A stretch of 64,000 bases of DNA, taken from Gammaproteobacteria bacterium. GTDB lineage: Bacteria; Pseudomonadota; Gammaproteobacteria; Pseudomonadales; Azotimanducaceae. The notes below the pieces were generated by a model that ran no database searches, had not been told where the DNA came from, and saw only the letters and a program-made list of their open reading frames with translations. The translations under genes were made by a program, and so were the position numbers. The stretch is from contig JAUIAV010000016.1 in NCBI GenBank assembly GCA_030425195.1, forward strand, positions 1 to 64,000, given 5' to 3'. Shown here piece by piece: positions 21,925 through 32,660 of this stretch. Position 1 is the first letter of the stretch. Every line of letters begins with the position of its first letter.

Positions 21925-22465
21925 ACGCGGAAGCCACCTCGAGCCGCTCCATCAGCGGGGCGATTTCGTTGCGCCAGACCCGCGGATTGATTTCACCCAC
22001 CCGCTTGTAGACGATTTTCCCCTCGGCATCGAGCAGGAAGCTCTCCGGAGCTCCGTATACGCCGAGCTCCACTCCGAGCAGGCCGTCCGCATCCTCCAGC
22101 ACGAACTCGTACGGGTTGCCGAAGTCCCGCAGCCAGCGCAGGGCCTTGGTCCGGTCGTCCTTGTAGTTGACACCCACCAGACGCAGTCCGGTGAGCTCGT
22201 CGATCCGCATCAGCTCCTCGTGCTCCGCCTTGCAGGTGGGACACCAGGTCGCCCAGACGTTCACCAGCACCGGAGCGCCCAGGAGGTCCGACCGGCTGAC
22301 CACACGCTCCGGTTCACCCAGCACGGTGGCCGTGAATTCCGGGAAGGGTTTGTCCAGCAGCGCCGACGGCAGCCGGTGGGGATCCTCCAGCCGAAAACCC
22401 AGGTAGCCGAGCACCACGATCAGCGAGAATATGCCCAGCGGGACGAAAAGACTGGCTCTATTCAC
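21917..22465 (-). CDS. ccmG: Thiol:disulfide interchange protein CcmG/DsbE
   Basis: 182 residues. An N-terminal membrane anchor (about 7-24) carries a periplasmic thioredoxin fold with the active site [14 protein letters not shown] (Cys75/Cys78). It passes reductant, usually from DsbD, to CcmH and apocytochrome c. The gene lies between ccmF and ccmH as in other system I operons. Confidence 0.95.
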   Translation of the reverse strand: MNRASLFVPLGIFSLIVVLGYLGFRLEDPHRLPSALLDKPFPEFTATVLGEPERVVSRSDLLGAPVLVNVWATWCPTCKAEHEELMRIDELTGLRLVGVNYKDDRTKALRWLRDFGNPYEFVLEDADGLLGVELGVYGAPESFLLDAEGKIVYKRVGEINPRVWRNEIAPLMERLEVASAYE

Positions 22466-22480
22466 GAGTCACGAGGCTCC

Positions 22481-24436
22481 TCAGACCGTCGCCGCCGCGC
22501 CGGCCGCGGCGCGTGCGTCTCTTTTCACTCTCAGGCGCCGATAGCGGCTGTCCAGCACGGCCAGGACGCCGCCCAGCGACATCAGCAGACCGCCGAGCCA
22601 GATCCACCGGACGAACGGCTTGACCTGTATACGTACGGCCCAGGCACCGTCCTCCAGCGGTTCCCCGAGCGACAGGTAGACGTCACGGGTCAGACCGGGA
22701 TCGATGGCTGCCTCCGTCATCACATTGCGCCGGGCCAGATAATTGCGTTTCTGCGGCCGGAGGCTGTACCGCCGGCCGGATTCGACCACCGCGAACTCAC
22801 CCTGATCCGCCAGGTAGTTCGGACCGCTGACCCGCTCCACGCCGACGAACCGGAAACTCAGGTCGCCCAGCTCGAGCGTGTCTCCCGGAGCCATGCGCAG
22901 ATCCTTTTCCACGGACAGCGCCGAGGTGACCGCCACGCCGATCAGCGCCACGGCGAAGCCCATGTGTGCCACCTGCATACCCACGTAAGCCAGCGGCGGG
23001 GTGCCCCTGCGCAGGCGCCGGACCAGATCCGCTCCGTGGCTGCCCAGAATCCAGAACGCCAGCACCAGCGTCAGCATCACCTGCCAGGACACCGCGTCCG
23101 CCAGCACCAGCGGCAGACCCACGCCCAGCAGCAGGCTCATGGCAGCCACCCAGCCCAGACGGCCGAGCAGACGGCCTGCCGGGGTGCGTTTCCAGTTGAG
23201 CACCGGCGCGATGCCGAGCGCGGCGGAGAGCAGGAGCATGAGGGGTACGAAACCCGCGTTGAAGTAAGGCACACCCACGGAGATCTTGGCGCCACCGGTG
23301 AACAGCTCGTAGGCGAGCGGATAGAGGGTGCCCAGCAGGACCAGCGCCATGCTGATCACCAGCAGGATGTTGTTCAGCAGCAGAAAGGCTTCCCGGCTTG
23401 CCAGCGTATAGCTCGCCCGCGAGCGGATGGTGGCCGTGCGCATGGCGTACAGGGCCAGAGAACCGCCAACCACCAGCGCCAGAAATATGAGAATGAACAG
23501 GCCCCGGGTGGGGTCGACGGCGAATGCGTGCACCGAGGTGAGCACGCCGGACCGGACGATGAAGGCGCCCAGCAGCGAGAGTGAAAACGTGGTGATGGCG
23601 AGCAGCAGGGTCCAGGACTTGAAGGTTCCCCGCTTCTCGGACACCGCCAGCGAGTGGATCAGGGCAGTGCCCGCGAGCCATGGCATGAAGCTGGCGTTCT
23701 CAACCGGGTCCCAGAACCACCATCCACCCCAGCCCAGCTCGTAGTATGCCCACCAGGAGCCGAGCGTGATGCCGAGGGTCAGAAAGGCCCAGGCCACGTT
23801 GGACCAGGGCCGGGACCAGCGTGCCCAGGCCGCATCCAGCCGGCCGGACAGGAGTGCCGCCACCGCAAAGGCGAAGGCGACGGAAAAACCCACGTAACCC
23901 ATGTAGAGCATGGGCGGATGGACGATGAGACCGAAGTCCTGAAGCAGCGGATTCAGGTCCGCCCCCTCCCCCGGGGTCATGGGTACCAGACGCTCGAAGG
24001 GATTGGAGGTGAACAGCAGGAAGGCGATGAAACCCAGATTGAGCAGCCCCATGACGCCGAGCACCCTGGCCTGAAAGGCCGGTGGCAGTTCTCTGCCTTT
24101 CACCGCAACCGCCAGCGTCCAGCCGGACATGATCAGAATCCAGAGCAGGAAGGAGCCCTCGTGCGCGCCCCACACCGCACTGAACTTGTAGTACCAGGGC
24201 AGCATCGTGTTCGAGTTGGCCGTCACATAGGCGACGCTGAAGTCATCCACCAGAAAGGCATGGGTGAGCACGCCGAAGGACAGGCCGAGGAAGACGAACT
24301 GCCCGGCCACCAGGGCCGGAACGGCGCCCATGAGGCCTGCCCGGGCCCTGTGGGCGCCGCCGAGACCGAACACGGCGACCAGCAGGGACAGACAGAACGC
24401 GACGACCAGCGCCAGATGACCGAGCTCAACGATCAT
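22481..24436 (-). CDS. ccmF: Haem lyase subunit CcmF
   Basis: 651 residues with many membrane spans. The tryptophan-rich haem-handling motif [18 protein letters not shown] (about 230-250) and conserved periplasmic histidines are present. It attaches haem delivered by CcmE to apocytochrome c in complex with CcmH/I. The start overlaps the ccmE end by 11 bases. Confidence 0.97.
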   Translation of the reverse strand: MIVELGHLALVVAFCLSLLVAVFGLGGAHRARAGLMGAVPALVAGQFVFLGLSFGVLTHAFLVDDFSVAYVTANSNTMLPWYYKFSAVWGAHEGSFLLWILIMSGWTLAVAVKGRELPPAFQARVLGVMGLLNLGFIAFLLFTSNPFERLVPMTPGEGADLNPLLQDFGLIVHPPMLYMGYVGFSVAFAFAVAALLSGRLDAAWARWSRPWSNVAWAFLTLGITLGSWWAYYELGWGGWWFWDPVENASFMPWLAGTALIHSLAVSEKRGTFKSWTLLLAITTFSLSLLGAFIVRSGVLTSVHAFAVDPTRGLFILIFLALVVGGSLALYAMRTATIRSRASYTLASREAFLLLNNILLVISMALVLLGTLYPLAYELFTGGAKISVGVPYFNAGFVPLMLLLSAALGIAPVLNWKRTPAGRLLGRLGWVAAMSLLLGVGLPLVLADAVSWQVMLTLVLAFWILGSHGADLVRRLRRGTPPLAYVGMQVAHMGFAVALIGVAVTSALSVEKDLRMAPGDTLELGDLSFRFVGVERVSGPNYLADQGEFAVVESGRRYSLRPQKRNYLARRNVMTEAAIDPGLTRDVYLSLGEPLEDGAWAVRIQVKPFVRWIWLGGLLMSLGGVLAVLDSRYRRLRVKRDARAAAGAAATV

Positions 24437-24884
24437 AGTTCAGGGGGTTCGGCTTTTTCTGGTGGCCCGCAGACATCTCCGCGAGCTCCGGCGGCATGTA
24501 ATTCTCGTCATGCTTCGCGAGCACCTGACTGGCCCGGAAGACGCCCTCACCATTGAGCTCGCCCTGGACGATGATGCCCTGCCCCTCCCGGAACAGGTCG
24601 GGCAGGATGCCGCTGTAGCGGACGGGGAACTCTGCACCCACGTAGTCCGTCAGCACGAAGGACACATCCAGGCTTTCGGAATCCCGGTCCACGCTGCCTT
24701 CCAGCACCATGCCGCCGGCGCGGATCTGGGTCCCCACCGGCGCTTCTCCGCCCACTACCGCTTCCGGCGGGTAGAACATGTTGATGTTCTCGTTCAGCGC
24801 CAGCAGCACCAGTGTCACGGACACACCGGCACCCGCCAGCAGAAAGAGTACGACTGTGAGCCGGGTTCGGCGTTTCGGATTCAT
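24426..24884 (-). CDS. ccmE: Haem chaperone CcmE
   Basis: 152 residues. One N-terminal membrane anchor (about 8-30) is followed by an OB-fold periplasmic domain. The covalent haem-binding motif is HDENY (His125, Tyr129), matching the HxxxY form. It accepts haem at CcmABCD and hands it to CcmF. An 88-base gap separates it from ccmD upstream, in which I see no gene. Confidence 0.96.
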   Translation of the reverse strand: MNPKRRTRLTVVLFLLAGAGVSVTLVLLALNENINMFYPPEAVVGGEAPVGTQIRAGGMVLEGSVDRDSESLDVSFVLTDYVGAEFPVRYSGILPDLFREGQGIIVQGELNGEGVFRASQVLAKHDENYMPPELAEMSAGHQKKPNPLNYDR

Positions 24885-24972
24885 CTGCTCAACTCTTCTC
24901 CAGGGGGTCTTTCCAGGGCGTCTGCGGGGAGACTGTTGCCGGGTCGGTACATCGTGCGTCTCGCTTCAGGTA

Positions 24973-25197
24973 CTACTTTGTCTCTTCGCCCGGCATTTGG
25001 TTCGAATCGACCGACCGGGCTGCCTGGGCCGCCTTCTGCCGCTCAAGGGCCCGGGCCTGCCGGAAGAACCGGCGTCGGGCGGAACGTACGCTCAACACGT
25101 TGGCGGCCACCACGATAGCGGCAGAACCATAGGCCAGCCATACGTAAAGGCCGTGACCACCCATGGCCAGGAAATCACCGAAGCTCGCGAAGCTCAC
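24973..25197 (-). CDS. ccmD: Haem exporter accessory protein CcmD
   Basis: 74 residues from a GTG that overlaps the ccmC stop (GTGA). It is small, with one membrane segment (about 15-35, [20 protein letters not shown]), the usual [12 protein letters not shown] signature before it, and a basic cytoplasmic tail. CcmD is needed to release holo-CcmE from CcmABC. The ATG 11 codons downstream would remove the conserved start, so GTG is preferred. Confidence 0.9.
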   Translation of the reverse strand: MSFASFGDFLAMGGHGLYVWLAYGSAAIVVAANVLSVRSARRRFFRQARALERQKAAQAARSVDSNQMPGEETK

Positions 25198-25955
25198 GGG
25201 CTTCGCCCGGCAATGAGTTCCCGCACCCAGCGGGTGCCCGATTCCCGCTCCAGAATGGTCAGCTTCAGCCGGCCGATCAGGTTCGCCGCGAAAAAGCAGT
25301 AGATGCCCAGCACGTTGAGCAGCAGCGGCAGCCACATCTCCGGCGGCATGCTCGGCGCCTCGGTGAGCTTGAAGGTGGCAGGTTGATGCAGCGTGAGCCA
25401 CCAGTCCACCGAATACTTGATGATGGGAATGTTCACGGTGCCGACCAGCGCCAGAACCGCACAGGCCCGACCGGCCGCCTCGTTTCTCGGGATGGCCTGG
25501 CGGAGCGCATACAGGCCGAAGTAGAGAAACAGCAGGACCAGCATGGAGGTGGTGCGCGCATCCCATACCCACCAGGCACCCCAGGTGGGTTTACCCCACA
25601 CCGCGCCCGTGAACAGCGCCAGCGCCGTCATGCTCATGCCGAAGGGCACCGCAGCCGCGAGGACCATGTCTGCCAGCTTCATGCGCCAGACCAGCAGCAC
25701 CAGGCCCGCAGCGCCCATGAGCATGTAGACGGTCTGGGAAACGATGGCCGTCGGCACGTGCACATAGATGATCCGGAAGCTGTTGCCCTGCTGATAATCC
25801 ATGGGCGCGATGGCCAGGCCCCAGACCGTGCCGATGGCCAGCAGGAGCAGCGCCAGCACGGCGAAGCCCGTCTGCCAGGGGCCGCTGATCTCGTAGAACC
25901 AGCGCGGTGAACCGAGCTGGTGCCACCATCTCTTCAAGGTTTCGGTGACCGTCAT
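25194..25955 (-). CDS. ccmC: Haem-handling membrane protein CcmC
   Basis: 253 residues with six membrane segments and the tryptophan-rich periplasmic motif [19 protein letters not shown] (WWD domain), which holds haem for loading onto CcmE. It lies nine bases after ccmB and is coupled to ccmD by a GTGA overlap. Confidence 0.96.
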   Translation of the reverse strand: MTVTETLKRWWHQLGSPRWFYEISGPWQTGFAVLALLLLAIGTVWGLAIAPMDYQQGNSFRIIYVHVPTAIVSQTVYMLMGAAGLVLLVWRMKLADMVLAAAVPFGMSMTALALFTGAVWGKPTWGAWWVWDARTTSMLVLLFLYFGLYALRQAIPRNEAAGRACAVLALVGTVNIPIIKYSVDWWLTLHQPATFKLTEAPSMPPEMWLPLLLNVLGIYCFFAANLIGRLKLTILERESGTRWVRELIAGRSP

Positions 25956-25964
25956 CCTGTCAAG

Positions 25965-26633
25965 CTACTGTTCCAAACTGACCCGCAATGCTGCCAGCAC
26001 GGCAAACGGAGCCAGCGTCAGGGACGCCATGGTAATCACCCCGAGCCAATAAATCTGCGCCAGGGTTTCGATCCCCGCCATCTGCTCGAGCACGGCACCC
26101 GCCCCGAAGATCAGGACCGGCACGTACAGAGGCAGCACCAGCAGGGCCAGCAGGGCGCCACCGCGTTTCAGACCCACCGTGAGTGCCGCACCCACGGCAC
26201 CGATCAGGCTGAGCGCGGGCGTGCCGACCACCAGCCCCAGAATCAGCATCGGCAGCGCCGATACGGGCAGGTAGAGGATCAGCGCGGCCAGCGGTGCGAG
26301 CAGGGTCATGGCCAGGCCGCTGAACGTCCAGTGCACGAGTACCTTGGCCAGCAGCGCCAGAAAGGCCGGCTCCGCCTTGAGCACGAGCAGCTCCAGAGTG
26401 CCGTCCTCGTAGTCCCGCCGGAAAAGGCCTTCCAGGCTCATGAGATTGGCGAGCAGCACCAGCACCCAGATGATCGCGGGTGCGTAGTCCCGGAGCACGT
26501 CCGGTCCGCCCCCGGTGGCCAAGGCGAACAGACTGATGGCGAGAAACAGGAACAGCAGCGGATTCAGCACTTCTTCGCTGTGCTGGATGAGCAGGAGCCA
26601 CTCACGGCGGAGCTGCGCGGAAAAGAGGCTCAC
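25965..26633 (-). CDS. ccmB: Haem exporter permease CcmB
   Basis: 222 residues with six hydrophobic segments. This is the CcmB permease that pairs with CcmA to drive release of holo-CcmE. The start is a GTG (reading VSLFSAQLRREW) overlapping the ccmA stop as GTGA. The longer open frame upstream is only the reverse phase of ccmA. Confidence 0.93.
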   Translation of the reverse strand: MSLFSAQLRREWLLLIQHSEEVLNPLLFLFLAISLFALATGGGPDVLRDYAPAIIWVLVLLANLMSLEGLFRRDYEDGTLELLVLKAEPAFLALLAKVLVHWTFSGLAMTLLAPLAALILYLPVSALPMLILGLVVGTPALSLIGAVGAALTVGLKRGGALLALLVLPLYVPVLIFGAGAVLEQMAGIETLAQIYWLGVITMASLTLAPFAVLAALRVSLEQ

Positions 26634-27220
26634 CCGCTGGCTCCCAGATCGAGCACCCCTGCATCCGCCACCCCGAGATCCTGGTGGGTGGCACAGAGCA
26701 CCGAACCGCCCTGTGCCCGGTGGCCGGCGATCAGCTGCCGCACGAGCGCCTGACCGTTCGTGTCCAGCGCCGTGAAGGGTTCGTCGAGGAGCCACAGAGG
26801 GCTGGTGTCCAGCCCGAGGCGGGCCAGTGCCACCCGACGCTGCTGTCCGGCAGACAACCGGGCACAGAGTACGTCCTCGTAACCGGCGAGCCCCACGATC
26901 TCGAGCCGGGTGATCAGCGCGGTTACGGGTACCCTGCTGCCGGTGAGGGCGGCGTACCAGCGGAGATTCTCCAGCACCGGCAGTCCAGGGGATACGCCCG
27001 GCCGGTGGCCCAGGTAGCTGAGCTCTGCGGCTTCGACGGTGCCTTCGTAGTCCGGGTACAGGCCTGCGATGCAGCGGAGCAGCGTGGACTTACCGCTGCC
27101 ATTGGGGCCGGTGAGCGCCACGCAGGCACCGGGTGTGAGCGTGAGATTCAGATCCTGAAACAGACGCCGGCCTTCCCGCACACAGCCGAGGCCGGTTACT
27201 TCGAGGCGGAGCTCGGACAT
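26630..27220 (-). CDS. ccmA: Haem exporter ATP-binding protein CcmA
   Basis: 196 residues. Compact ABC ATPase with Walker A GPNGSGKSTLL (about 39-49), signature LSAGQQRRVALARL and Walker B LWLLDEPFTALD. It energises the CcmB/C/D/E complex. It is the first ccm gene, seven bases after the nucleosidase gene, so the whole ccm set may be read from an upstream promoter. Confidence 0.95.
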   Translation of the reverse strand: MSELRLEVTGLGCVREGRRLFQDLNLTLTPGACVALTGPNGSGKSTLLRCIAGLYPDYEGTVEAAELSYLGHRPGVSPGLPVLENLRWYAALTGSRVPVTALITRLEIVGLAGYEDVLCARLSAGQQRRVALARLGLDTSPLWLLDEPFTALDTNGQALVRQLIAGHRAQGGSVLCATHQDLGVADAGVLDLGASG

Positions 27221-27227
27221 GCCGGCG

Positions 27228-28625
27228 TCAGCTCACCGGGCGCACGGAAAAACAGGGCTCGTACGCACCGGACAGCTTCATCCGGCCCTGCGCGACGAAC
27301 TGCTGCAGCAGGTGGTCCAGGGCCCGGACGAGCGAGGCGTCCGCATTGAGCTCGAAAGGACCGTGCCGGCGGATCATGCGGATGCCGTGATCCTTGACGT
27401 TGCCGGTCACGATGGCGCTGAACGCCCGGCGGAGATTGACGGCCAGCTCATGCGCGGGCAGATCTCTCGAGAGCACCAGATTGCCCACGTGCTCATGGGT
27501 CACCTCGAACGGGACCTGGTGAGCCATGGGTACGTTGAGCAGCCAGTTGAAGTAATAGGCGTCGCCGTCCCGGCGGCGCTGCCGCCGGACGTCCCGGATG
27601 GCCCGTCCCATGTAACGGCCCACTTCCGCCGCGTCACCGACGATGATGCGGTAACGGCTCGAGATGTCCTCCCCGAAGGTGAGTTTCAGAAAGGCATCCA
27701 GCTCCTCGAAGTAGCTCCTCGATCCCGGCGGACCCGTGAACACCACGGGCAGCGCGATGTGCCGGTTGGCAGGCTCGAGCAGAATACCGAGCAGATAGAG
27801 AATCTCCTCAGCGGTGCCGACCCCGCCGGGGAACACCAGAATCCCGTGGCCGAGGCGCACGAAGGCCTCGAGACGTTTCTCGATGTCCGGCAGCACCACC
27901 AGGTTCGATACCATGGGGTTGGGCGGTTCTGCGGCGATGATGCCCGGCTCGGAAAGTCCCAGATAGCGGCCCTCGCGGAAACGCTGCTTGGCATGCCCGA
28001 CCGCCGCCCCCTTCATGGGTCCCTTCATGGCGCCGGGGCCGCATCCCGTGCAGATGTCCAGACCACGCAGGCCCAGGTGATAGCCCACTTCCTTCGTATA
28101 GTCGTACTCGTCCCGGGATATCGAGTGGCCGCCCCAGCACACCACCGTCCTGGGCGGCAGGTCCGGATCCAGAATCCGGGCATGCTTGAGGATGTGAAAC
28201 ACCGCATCGGTGATCCCTTCCGATGAACCCAGATCGAACAGGTCCGAATCGGAAATGTCGGTGCCTATGTAGACGATGTCCCGGAGCACGGCGAACAGAT
28301 GCTGCCGCACGCCCTCGATCATCCGGCCATCGACGATGGCGCTGGCCGGCGCGTTCCTGATCACGAGCTTCAGACCCCGGGTCCGTTTTCCGATGGCGAT
28401 GCTGAAGTCCGAATAGGTCTCGAAGATCGCGGCGGCATCGTCCGATTCACTGCCGGTGTTCAGCACGGCCAGGGCACACTGGCGGAACAGCTCGAACAGC
28501 CGCGTCTGCCCCGCCTCCGTGTCGGTGAGGATGTCGATCTCCCGCTGCGACAGGAGCTCGAGGGAACCGCGCGGGCCGACCGTGATGTCGACCTTCTGGT
28601 CAGAAACTGAAAGTTGCGCCGACAT
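27228..28625 (-). CDS. ppnN: LOG-family pyrimidine/purine nucleotide 5'-monophosphate nucleosidase PpnN
   Basis: 465 residues (E. coli PpnN/YgdH 454). The central Rossmann-like LOG domain carries [13 protein letters not shown] and the hallmark PGGVGTAEE. Flanking N- and C-terminal domains distinguish PpnN from short LOG proteins. The enzyme cleaves nucleoside monophosphates to base and ribose 5-phosphate and in E. coli is tuned by (p)ppGpp. I choose the ATG at 28625, which overlaps the receptor gene by 26 bases. The alternative start 28 codons earlier is less conserved. Confidence 0.92.
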   Translation of the reverse strand: MSAQLSVSDQKVDITVGPRGSLELLSQREIDILTDTEAGQTRLFELFRQCALAVLNTGSESDDAAAIFETYSDFSIAIGKRTRGLKLVIRNAPASAIVDGRMIEGVRQHLFAVLRDIVYIGTDISDSDLFDLGSSEGITDAVFHILKHARILDPDLPPRTVVCWGGHSISRDEYDYTKEVGYHLGLRGLDICTGCGPGAMKGPMKGAAVGHAKQRFREGRYLGLSEPGIIAAEPPNPMVSNLVVLPDIEKRLEAFVRLGHGILVFPGGVGTAEEILYLLGILLEPANRHIALPVVFTGPPGSRSYFEELDAFLKLTFGEDISSRYRIIVGDAAEVGRYMGRAIRDVRRQRRRDGDAYYFNWLLNVPMAHQVPFEVTHEHVGNLVLSRDLPAHELAVNLRRAFSAIVTGNVKDHGIRMIRRHGPFELNADASLVRALDHLLQQFVAQGRMKLSGAYEPCFSVRPVS

Positions 28626-30672
28626 AGAACTGTCTCGGCATGGCCGGGAAGTAGCGGTAGCCTTCGGCCGTGAACTGGGTGAAGTCCGCCCGGTCCGCGT
28701 ATTCCTCATCCAGCAGGTTGATGATCCGACCGTGCACCGAGAACGACTCGGTGATCCGTGCGCGCAGGCGCAGATTCGCCACCAGATGGCCGTCGTACTC
28801 CGCCGTATTGGCCGCGTCCACGTAGTGCTCCCCGAGGTAATTCAGCTCGAGCTCGGAGTCGAGCCGTTCGGTGGGACTCCAGATCCAGCGGGCATTGGCG
28901 AGCCAGTTGGGCGCCGTGTCCACTTCGTTGCCCTTCTCGATGGGCTCACCGCCGGCCAGGTTGCTGTCGAAATCATATTCGTGCTTCGCATAGGTGCCGG
29001 AAAGGGCGAAGGTGTGATTGCCCCAGGTCCGAATGACCTCTGCCTCGATGCCCCAGCCCGTGGTCTTGCCATCGTCCACGTTGAAGCCGGCACCGTCCCG
29101 GAACAGAAAGTTGTCCGTTCTCTCCGCGTAGGCCGCCACGTTCCACCAGCCGCCCCGATAGCCGATCTCCAGGGAGACGAGCTCTTCACTTTCGAGATCC
29201 GCGACATCCTGAAAGCGCTGCAGCCGGTACAGCTCGGTGGCCTGGGGTGGCCTGAATCCGGAACCGAAGGTGACGTAGCCGATGCCCGCGCCGATGTCCT
29301 TCTCCACACCGATCCGGCCGGCCAGGTTGGTGAAGTCGTCCGTCCGGCTTGCGGGCCGATTGTACAGACAGCCGCCGAAGCCGCAGGTCGTGCCATCGTC
29401 GCGCGTATTGCCGTCCAGCATGAGATTGTCGTAGTCGTATTCCAGGTACTCGAGCCGCAGACTGTGCACGAGGCGGGTGCCCGCCGAGAACTCCCAGGCC
29501 AGGTCATAGAAGCCGGCCAGCAGCGCACTGTCCACATCGTAGTCGTACTGCCAGCCCTGGGGCCTGACGGCGTTGTTGAACGCGGACGAATCCGTCAGCG
29601 GCTCCGCCTGCCATTGATCGAGATGACCCGACATGAACTCGAGCTGCGTGCCGAGCGTGAACACCAGATCGTCCCGGTTCACCGGCTCGAAGCCGAACAC
29701 CACACCGGCGCTGGTCTGATCGTTACGCTCCACGGGTTCTCCCGGGAGAAAATGCTGGAGAAACTCCATGTCCGACGCCCGCAGGTAGGGCGTGAAATGC
29801 CAGCGCTCCTTCGTCCACCGTGAGGCGATGCGCACGGACCAGGCTTCCCGATAGGACTGGGGCGCCGGATTGGATTTCCTCAGATCACTGTCCTTGTAGG
29901 CTTCGAAGCCGTTCACGTAGGCACCGGTTTCCTGATCCAGATTGGTGAAGTTCAGCGTGTTCTCCACCTCGAAGCCGGCAATGGTGGTCTGGTGCACGAG
30001 GGAGACCTTCTGCTGATCGTGCCCCGTGCTGTCCCGATAGCCGCCCGTTCCGCTGCCGAAGGCGGTGCCTGCCAGGCGATGGTCGCCGGTGTCCACGTTG
30101 AACTCACCGGACAACCGGTAGCTGTCGTATGAGCCGCCTTCCACGCCGATGCTGTTCCGCTCCGGCAACCGGTTCACCACATTGATGGCACCGTGGAGCG
30201 CATTGCCTCCGAGCACGGCGCTGGCGGGACCGCGCCAGACCTCGATGCGGCCTGCCTGCTCCGTGTTCAGCTCGAACAGGTTGTTCACGTTGCAGAACCC
30301 TGCCGGTCTGACCGGCAGTCCGTTTTCGAGGAAGAGGAACTCACCGCAGGCGCCGGCACCAGTGAGGACGGCGGATCGGATGGCCGTCAGGTGTTCCTGA
30401 CCCGATCCCCGGGCGACCCATACACCCGGCACCCGCAGCAGCGCCTCGGTCGGGTGGGTGGCGCCGATCATGTCCACCTCGTCGGCGTCGAGCGCGCTCC
30501 AGCTGCCCACTTCACCCATCCGCGCGGTCAGCTCGCCGCTCACCACGATCTCCTCTATTTCCGGGTCCCCGGGTTCAGCGGCAACCGTCAGACCCGGCAG
30601 CCAGGTTCCGACGAGCGGCAGCACGGCGCCCAGCGCGAACCGGACGACGGAAACGGGAAGCGTGTCTTTCAT
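28600..30672 (-). CDS. TonB-dependent outer-membrane receptor
   Basis: 690 residues. A signal peptide (about 1-31) is followed by a TonB-box-like EEIVVSGE, a plug domain (about 45-150, [20 protein letters not shown]) and a 22-strand-type barrel ending in aromatic VGATFSF. Two Cys pairs (plug GACGEF and FCNV; loop CGFGGC) may form disulfides. It imports a ligand such as a siderophore, haem, cobalamin or metal; the ligand is unknown. It lies upstream of ppnN and ccm, so iron or haem supply is a reasonable but unproven idea. Its 5' flank holds a polylinker-like string. Confidence 0.92.
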   Translation of the reverse strand: MKDTLPVSVVRFALGAVLPLVGTWLPGLTVAAEPGDPEIEEIVVSGELTARMGEVGSWSALDADEVDMIGATHPTEALLRVPGVWVARGSGQEHLTAIRSAVLTGAGACGEFLFLENGLPVRPAGFCNVNNLFELNTEQAGRIEVWRGPASAVLGGNALHGAINVVNRLPERNSIGVEGGSYDSYRLSGEFNVDTGDHRLAGTAFGSGTGGYRDSTGHDQQKVSLVHQTTIAGFEVENTLNFTNLDQETGAYVNGFEAYKDSDLRKSNPAPQSYREAWSVRIASRWTKERWHFTPYLRASDMEFLQHFLPGEPVERNDQTSAGVVFGFEPVNRDDLVFTLGTQLEFMSGHLDQWQAEPLTDSSAFNNAVRPQGWQYDYDVDSALLAGFYDLAWEFSAGTRLVHSLRLEYLEYDYDNLMLDGNTRDDGTTCGFGGCLYNRPASRTDDFTNLAGRIGVEKDIGAGIGYVTFGSGFRPPQATELYRLQRFQDVADLESEELVSLEIGYRGGWWNVAAYAERTDNFLFRDGAGFNVDDGKTTGWGIEAEVIRTWGNHTFALSGTYAKHEYDFDSNLAGGEPIEKGNEVDTAPNWLANARWIWSPTERLDSELELNYLGEHYVDAANTAEYDGHLVANLRLRARITESFSVHGRIINLLDEEYADRADFTQFTAEGYRYFPAMPRQFYVGATFSF

Positions 30673-30764
30673 GTTCTGTTGGATCCTCTAGAGCGGCCGG
30701 CCAACCTCGACGGTGCACGGGCAACGCGAGCGGAGCACACGATAAGGGAAGCGGCGTATCGAGG

Positions 30765-31316
30765 CTACGGTATCAGCAACTCGAAGCTGACTTCGGAGGT
30801 CTCTCCGGCCGCGAGCAGGGGCTGATAGGTCCAGCGGATGGCACGGTAGTCGGCGCTGTCGGCAGCCCGGGCGGCGGCACCTTCTCCCACCACGAGGGCT
30901 TCCGGTGCGGCGAACGTCTCGCCATCCACCGAGAACGTGACGCTGGTGCGGTCCCCGGCAGCGGAGCCCTCCACGTAGACCGTATCCTCCGGCAGGGGGT
31001 TGGTGATCACCACGCTGCCGGCAGCCACGTCCTGGCTGGACGTGTTCTGAAAGACGATGGTGTAGCGGAGCACGTCACCCGGCAGGACTTCGGTCAGGGT
31101 CCCGGTCGGCGGTGCCGACATGTCCGTACTCTGGGTGCCGGCAATCCGCTCCACGGTCGTGCTGAGTGTGACTTCCGCCTGAGCGACCGGCGTCACTGCG
31201 GCAAGAGCGGCGCTCAGCAGGGCCGCGCAGACAGCCCGCCACCGGCGTGCGTGCATCCCCGGCGGGGACGTTCGATCATGAGTCCGTTTGTGCATCCAAT
31301 TCATCCAGATGTTCAT
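30765..31316 (-). CDS. Secreted DUF11-like (conserved repeat domain) protein
   Basis: 183 residues. A long basic N-terminus and hydrophobic segment (about 28-47) end in VAQA, a probable signal cleavage site. One immunoglobulin-like beta domain follows, with the DUF11-style text VLPGDVLRYTIVFQNTSSQ and VITNPLPEDTVYV. Such domains are usually repeated in large surface proteins; here there is one. The true start may be one of the ATGs at 31304 or 31295, since the first has no ribosome site. Function unknown. Confidence 0.7.
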   Translation of the reverse strand: MNIWMNWMHKRTHDRTSPPGMHARRWRAVCAALLSAALAAVTPVAQAEVTLSTTVERIAGTQSTDMSAPPTGTLTEVLPGDVLRYTIVFQNTSSQDVAAGSVVITNPLPEDTVYVEGSAAGDRTSVTFSVDGETFAAPEALVVGEGAAARAADSADYRAIRWTYQPLLAAGETSEVSFELLIP

Positions 31317-31359
31317 TGATCATTATGGTCGTGCCGGTCCTGTCCGACCGTGCTGCCGT

Positions 31360-31572
31360 TCACTGTGCGTCGTGAATGCGGATATCCACGGACTCCGAGC
31401 CGGGATCGAAGTCGATTTCCGCTTCACCGGCCTCGAGCTGACGCCTGACGGCCGCGCACTTTGCTTCGAGGTCATGATCTTGGTGACCGTAGTCCGTTCC
31501 TTCCCGGAGAACGAACGCCTCGATGATACTGCGAAGCGCGTCCGCGGACAGGCTCGAGATGGGAATCCTCAC
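31360..31572 (-). CDS. yheU: YheU family (UPF0270) protein
   Basis: 70 residues, the normal size for UPF0270 (about 72). The diagnostic stretch LRSIIEAFVLREGTDYG, then RRQLEAGEAEIDFD, matches the family. I choose the GTG at 31572, preceded by TGAGGAG with good spacing, which gives VRIPISSL as the start. Small soluble cytoplasmic protein of unknown function, confined mostly to Gammaproteobacteria. Confidence 0.88.
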   Translation of the reverse strand: MRIPISSLSADALRSIIEAFVLREGTDYGHQDHDLEAKCAAVRRQLEAGEAEIDFDPGSESVDIRIHDAQ

Positions 31573-31751
31573 CGAAATGCTCCTCAGAGGTTGTCGCAAC
31601 GCACCAAGAGTGATCGCTTACCGCTCAGAACCGTGAACCAGGCCCCAAACGCAATCGGTTCCGGGGTTTCTGTCTTGAAAAAACCACTTCAAGGTGCGTT
31701 ACTTATCTTTCAAATCAGTAGTTTACTGGCGTTCCAACAGGACAGGGAACC

Positions 31752-32462
31752 ATGGCAGAACAGCAGGATCACATTCTGGTCGTCGAAGACGAACCCATCA
31801 CCCGCGACCAGCTCGTCTCCTACTTCGAAGACGAAGGTTTTAAAGTCACCTCCACAGGCAGCGGCGACGACGTACTTCCGCTCGTGACGGATTCGGACGT
31901 CATTCTGGTGCTTCTGGACATCAAGCTGCCCGGAAAGGACGGCCTGACGCTGACCCGGGAAATCCGCTCTCAGTCAGACATCGGCATCATTCTGGTGACC
32001 AGCAAACAGGAGCAGATCGACCGCATCCTGGGGCTGGAATCCGGTGCTGACGACTATGTCACCAAACCGTTCGACCCGCGGGAGCTGCTGTCCCGGGCGC
32101 GCAATCTGATCCGTCGCGTCCACATACAGCAGAAGCAGCGGCGCAAGAACCACATCCGCACCTTCGAGGGCTGGCAGCTCGACCTGAACAAGCGCGAGCT
32201 CACCTCGCCTGAGGGCAGCCAGACCACCCTGTCTGCGGGCGAGTACCAGCTGCTGCTGGCCTTCATGGAGCAGGCGGGTGAGGTGATGAACCGGGATCAG
32301 CTGATGAACCGGATCCGCAACCGGGAATGGTTTCCGGACGACCGCTACATCGACGTTCTGGTCGGTCAGCTCCGCAAGAAGCTGGGCGAGCGGGCGGCCA
32401 ACGCCAAGATCATCGCCACCATCCACGGTACCGGCTACCTGTTCACCCCCGAAGTCGCCTGA
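31752..32462 (+). CDS. OmpR/ArcA-type response regulator
   Basis: 236 residues. The receiver domain has acidic residues near E12/D13, phospho-acceptor D56 and K105. The winged helix (about 135-232) ends with IHGTGYLFTPEVA. CAGGGAACC sits before the ATG. It resembles the ArcA/TorR branch, whose cognate kinases are hybrid phosphorelay sensors. The next gene, 198 bases downstream, encodes a hybrid kinase with an HPt domain, so this regulator is the likely phosphorelay output. A strong hairpin lies between the two genes. Confidence 0.9.
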   Translation: MAEQQDHILVVEDEPITRDQLVSYFEDEGFKVTSTGSGDDVLPLVTDSDVILVLLDIKLPGKDGLTLTREIRSQSDIGIILVTSKQEQIDRILGLESGADDYVTKPFDPRELLSRARNLIRRVHIQQKQRRKNHIRTFEGWQLDLNKRELTSPEGSQTTLSAGEYQLLLAFMEQAGEVMNRDQLMNRIRNREWFPDDRYIDVLVGQLRKKLGERAANAKIIATIHGTGYLFTPEVA

Positions 32463-32501
32463 CTTCGCGGGCGCGAAACGCGACCGGCGCAGCCGTGTCG
32501 G

Positions 32502-32520
32502 AGGGCCGCATCGCGGCCCT
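32502..32520 (+). terminator. Strong hairpin between regulator and hybrid kinase genes
   Basis: AGGGCCGC-ATC-GCGGCCCT is a perfect 8-bp stem with a three-base loop, 40 bases after the regulator stop. No T-run follows, so it could be a weak or Rho-assisted terminator, or could set the ratio of regulator to kinase. Confidence 0.4.
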
Positions 32521-32660
32521 GCCAGCGCGCTCGACGCTGACGACACCTGCGCCTTGCAAGGGCGGACGCGATACACTCTGAGCAAGCGAGCATCAATCAG
32601 AGGTTCCTTCAGCTTCCGCCTGCAGGCTGACGTTCGCAGGCAAGTCGGTAGATTGAGACC

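Noticed and set aside
32618-32641. GCCTGCAGGC palindrome and a second GCAGGC before the giant kinase, considered as an operator
   Set aside because: Short GC-rich palindrome without a promoter context; not enough to call a site.
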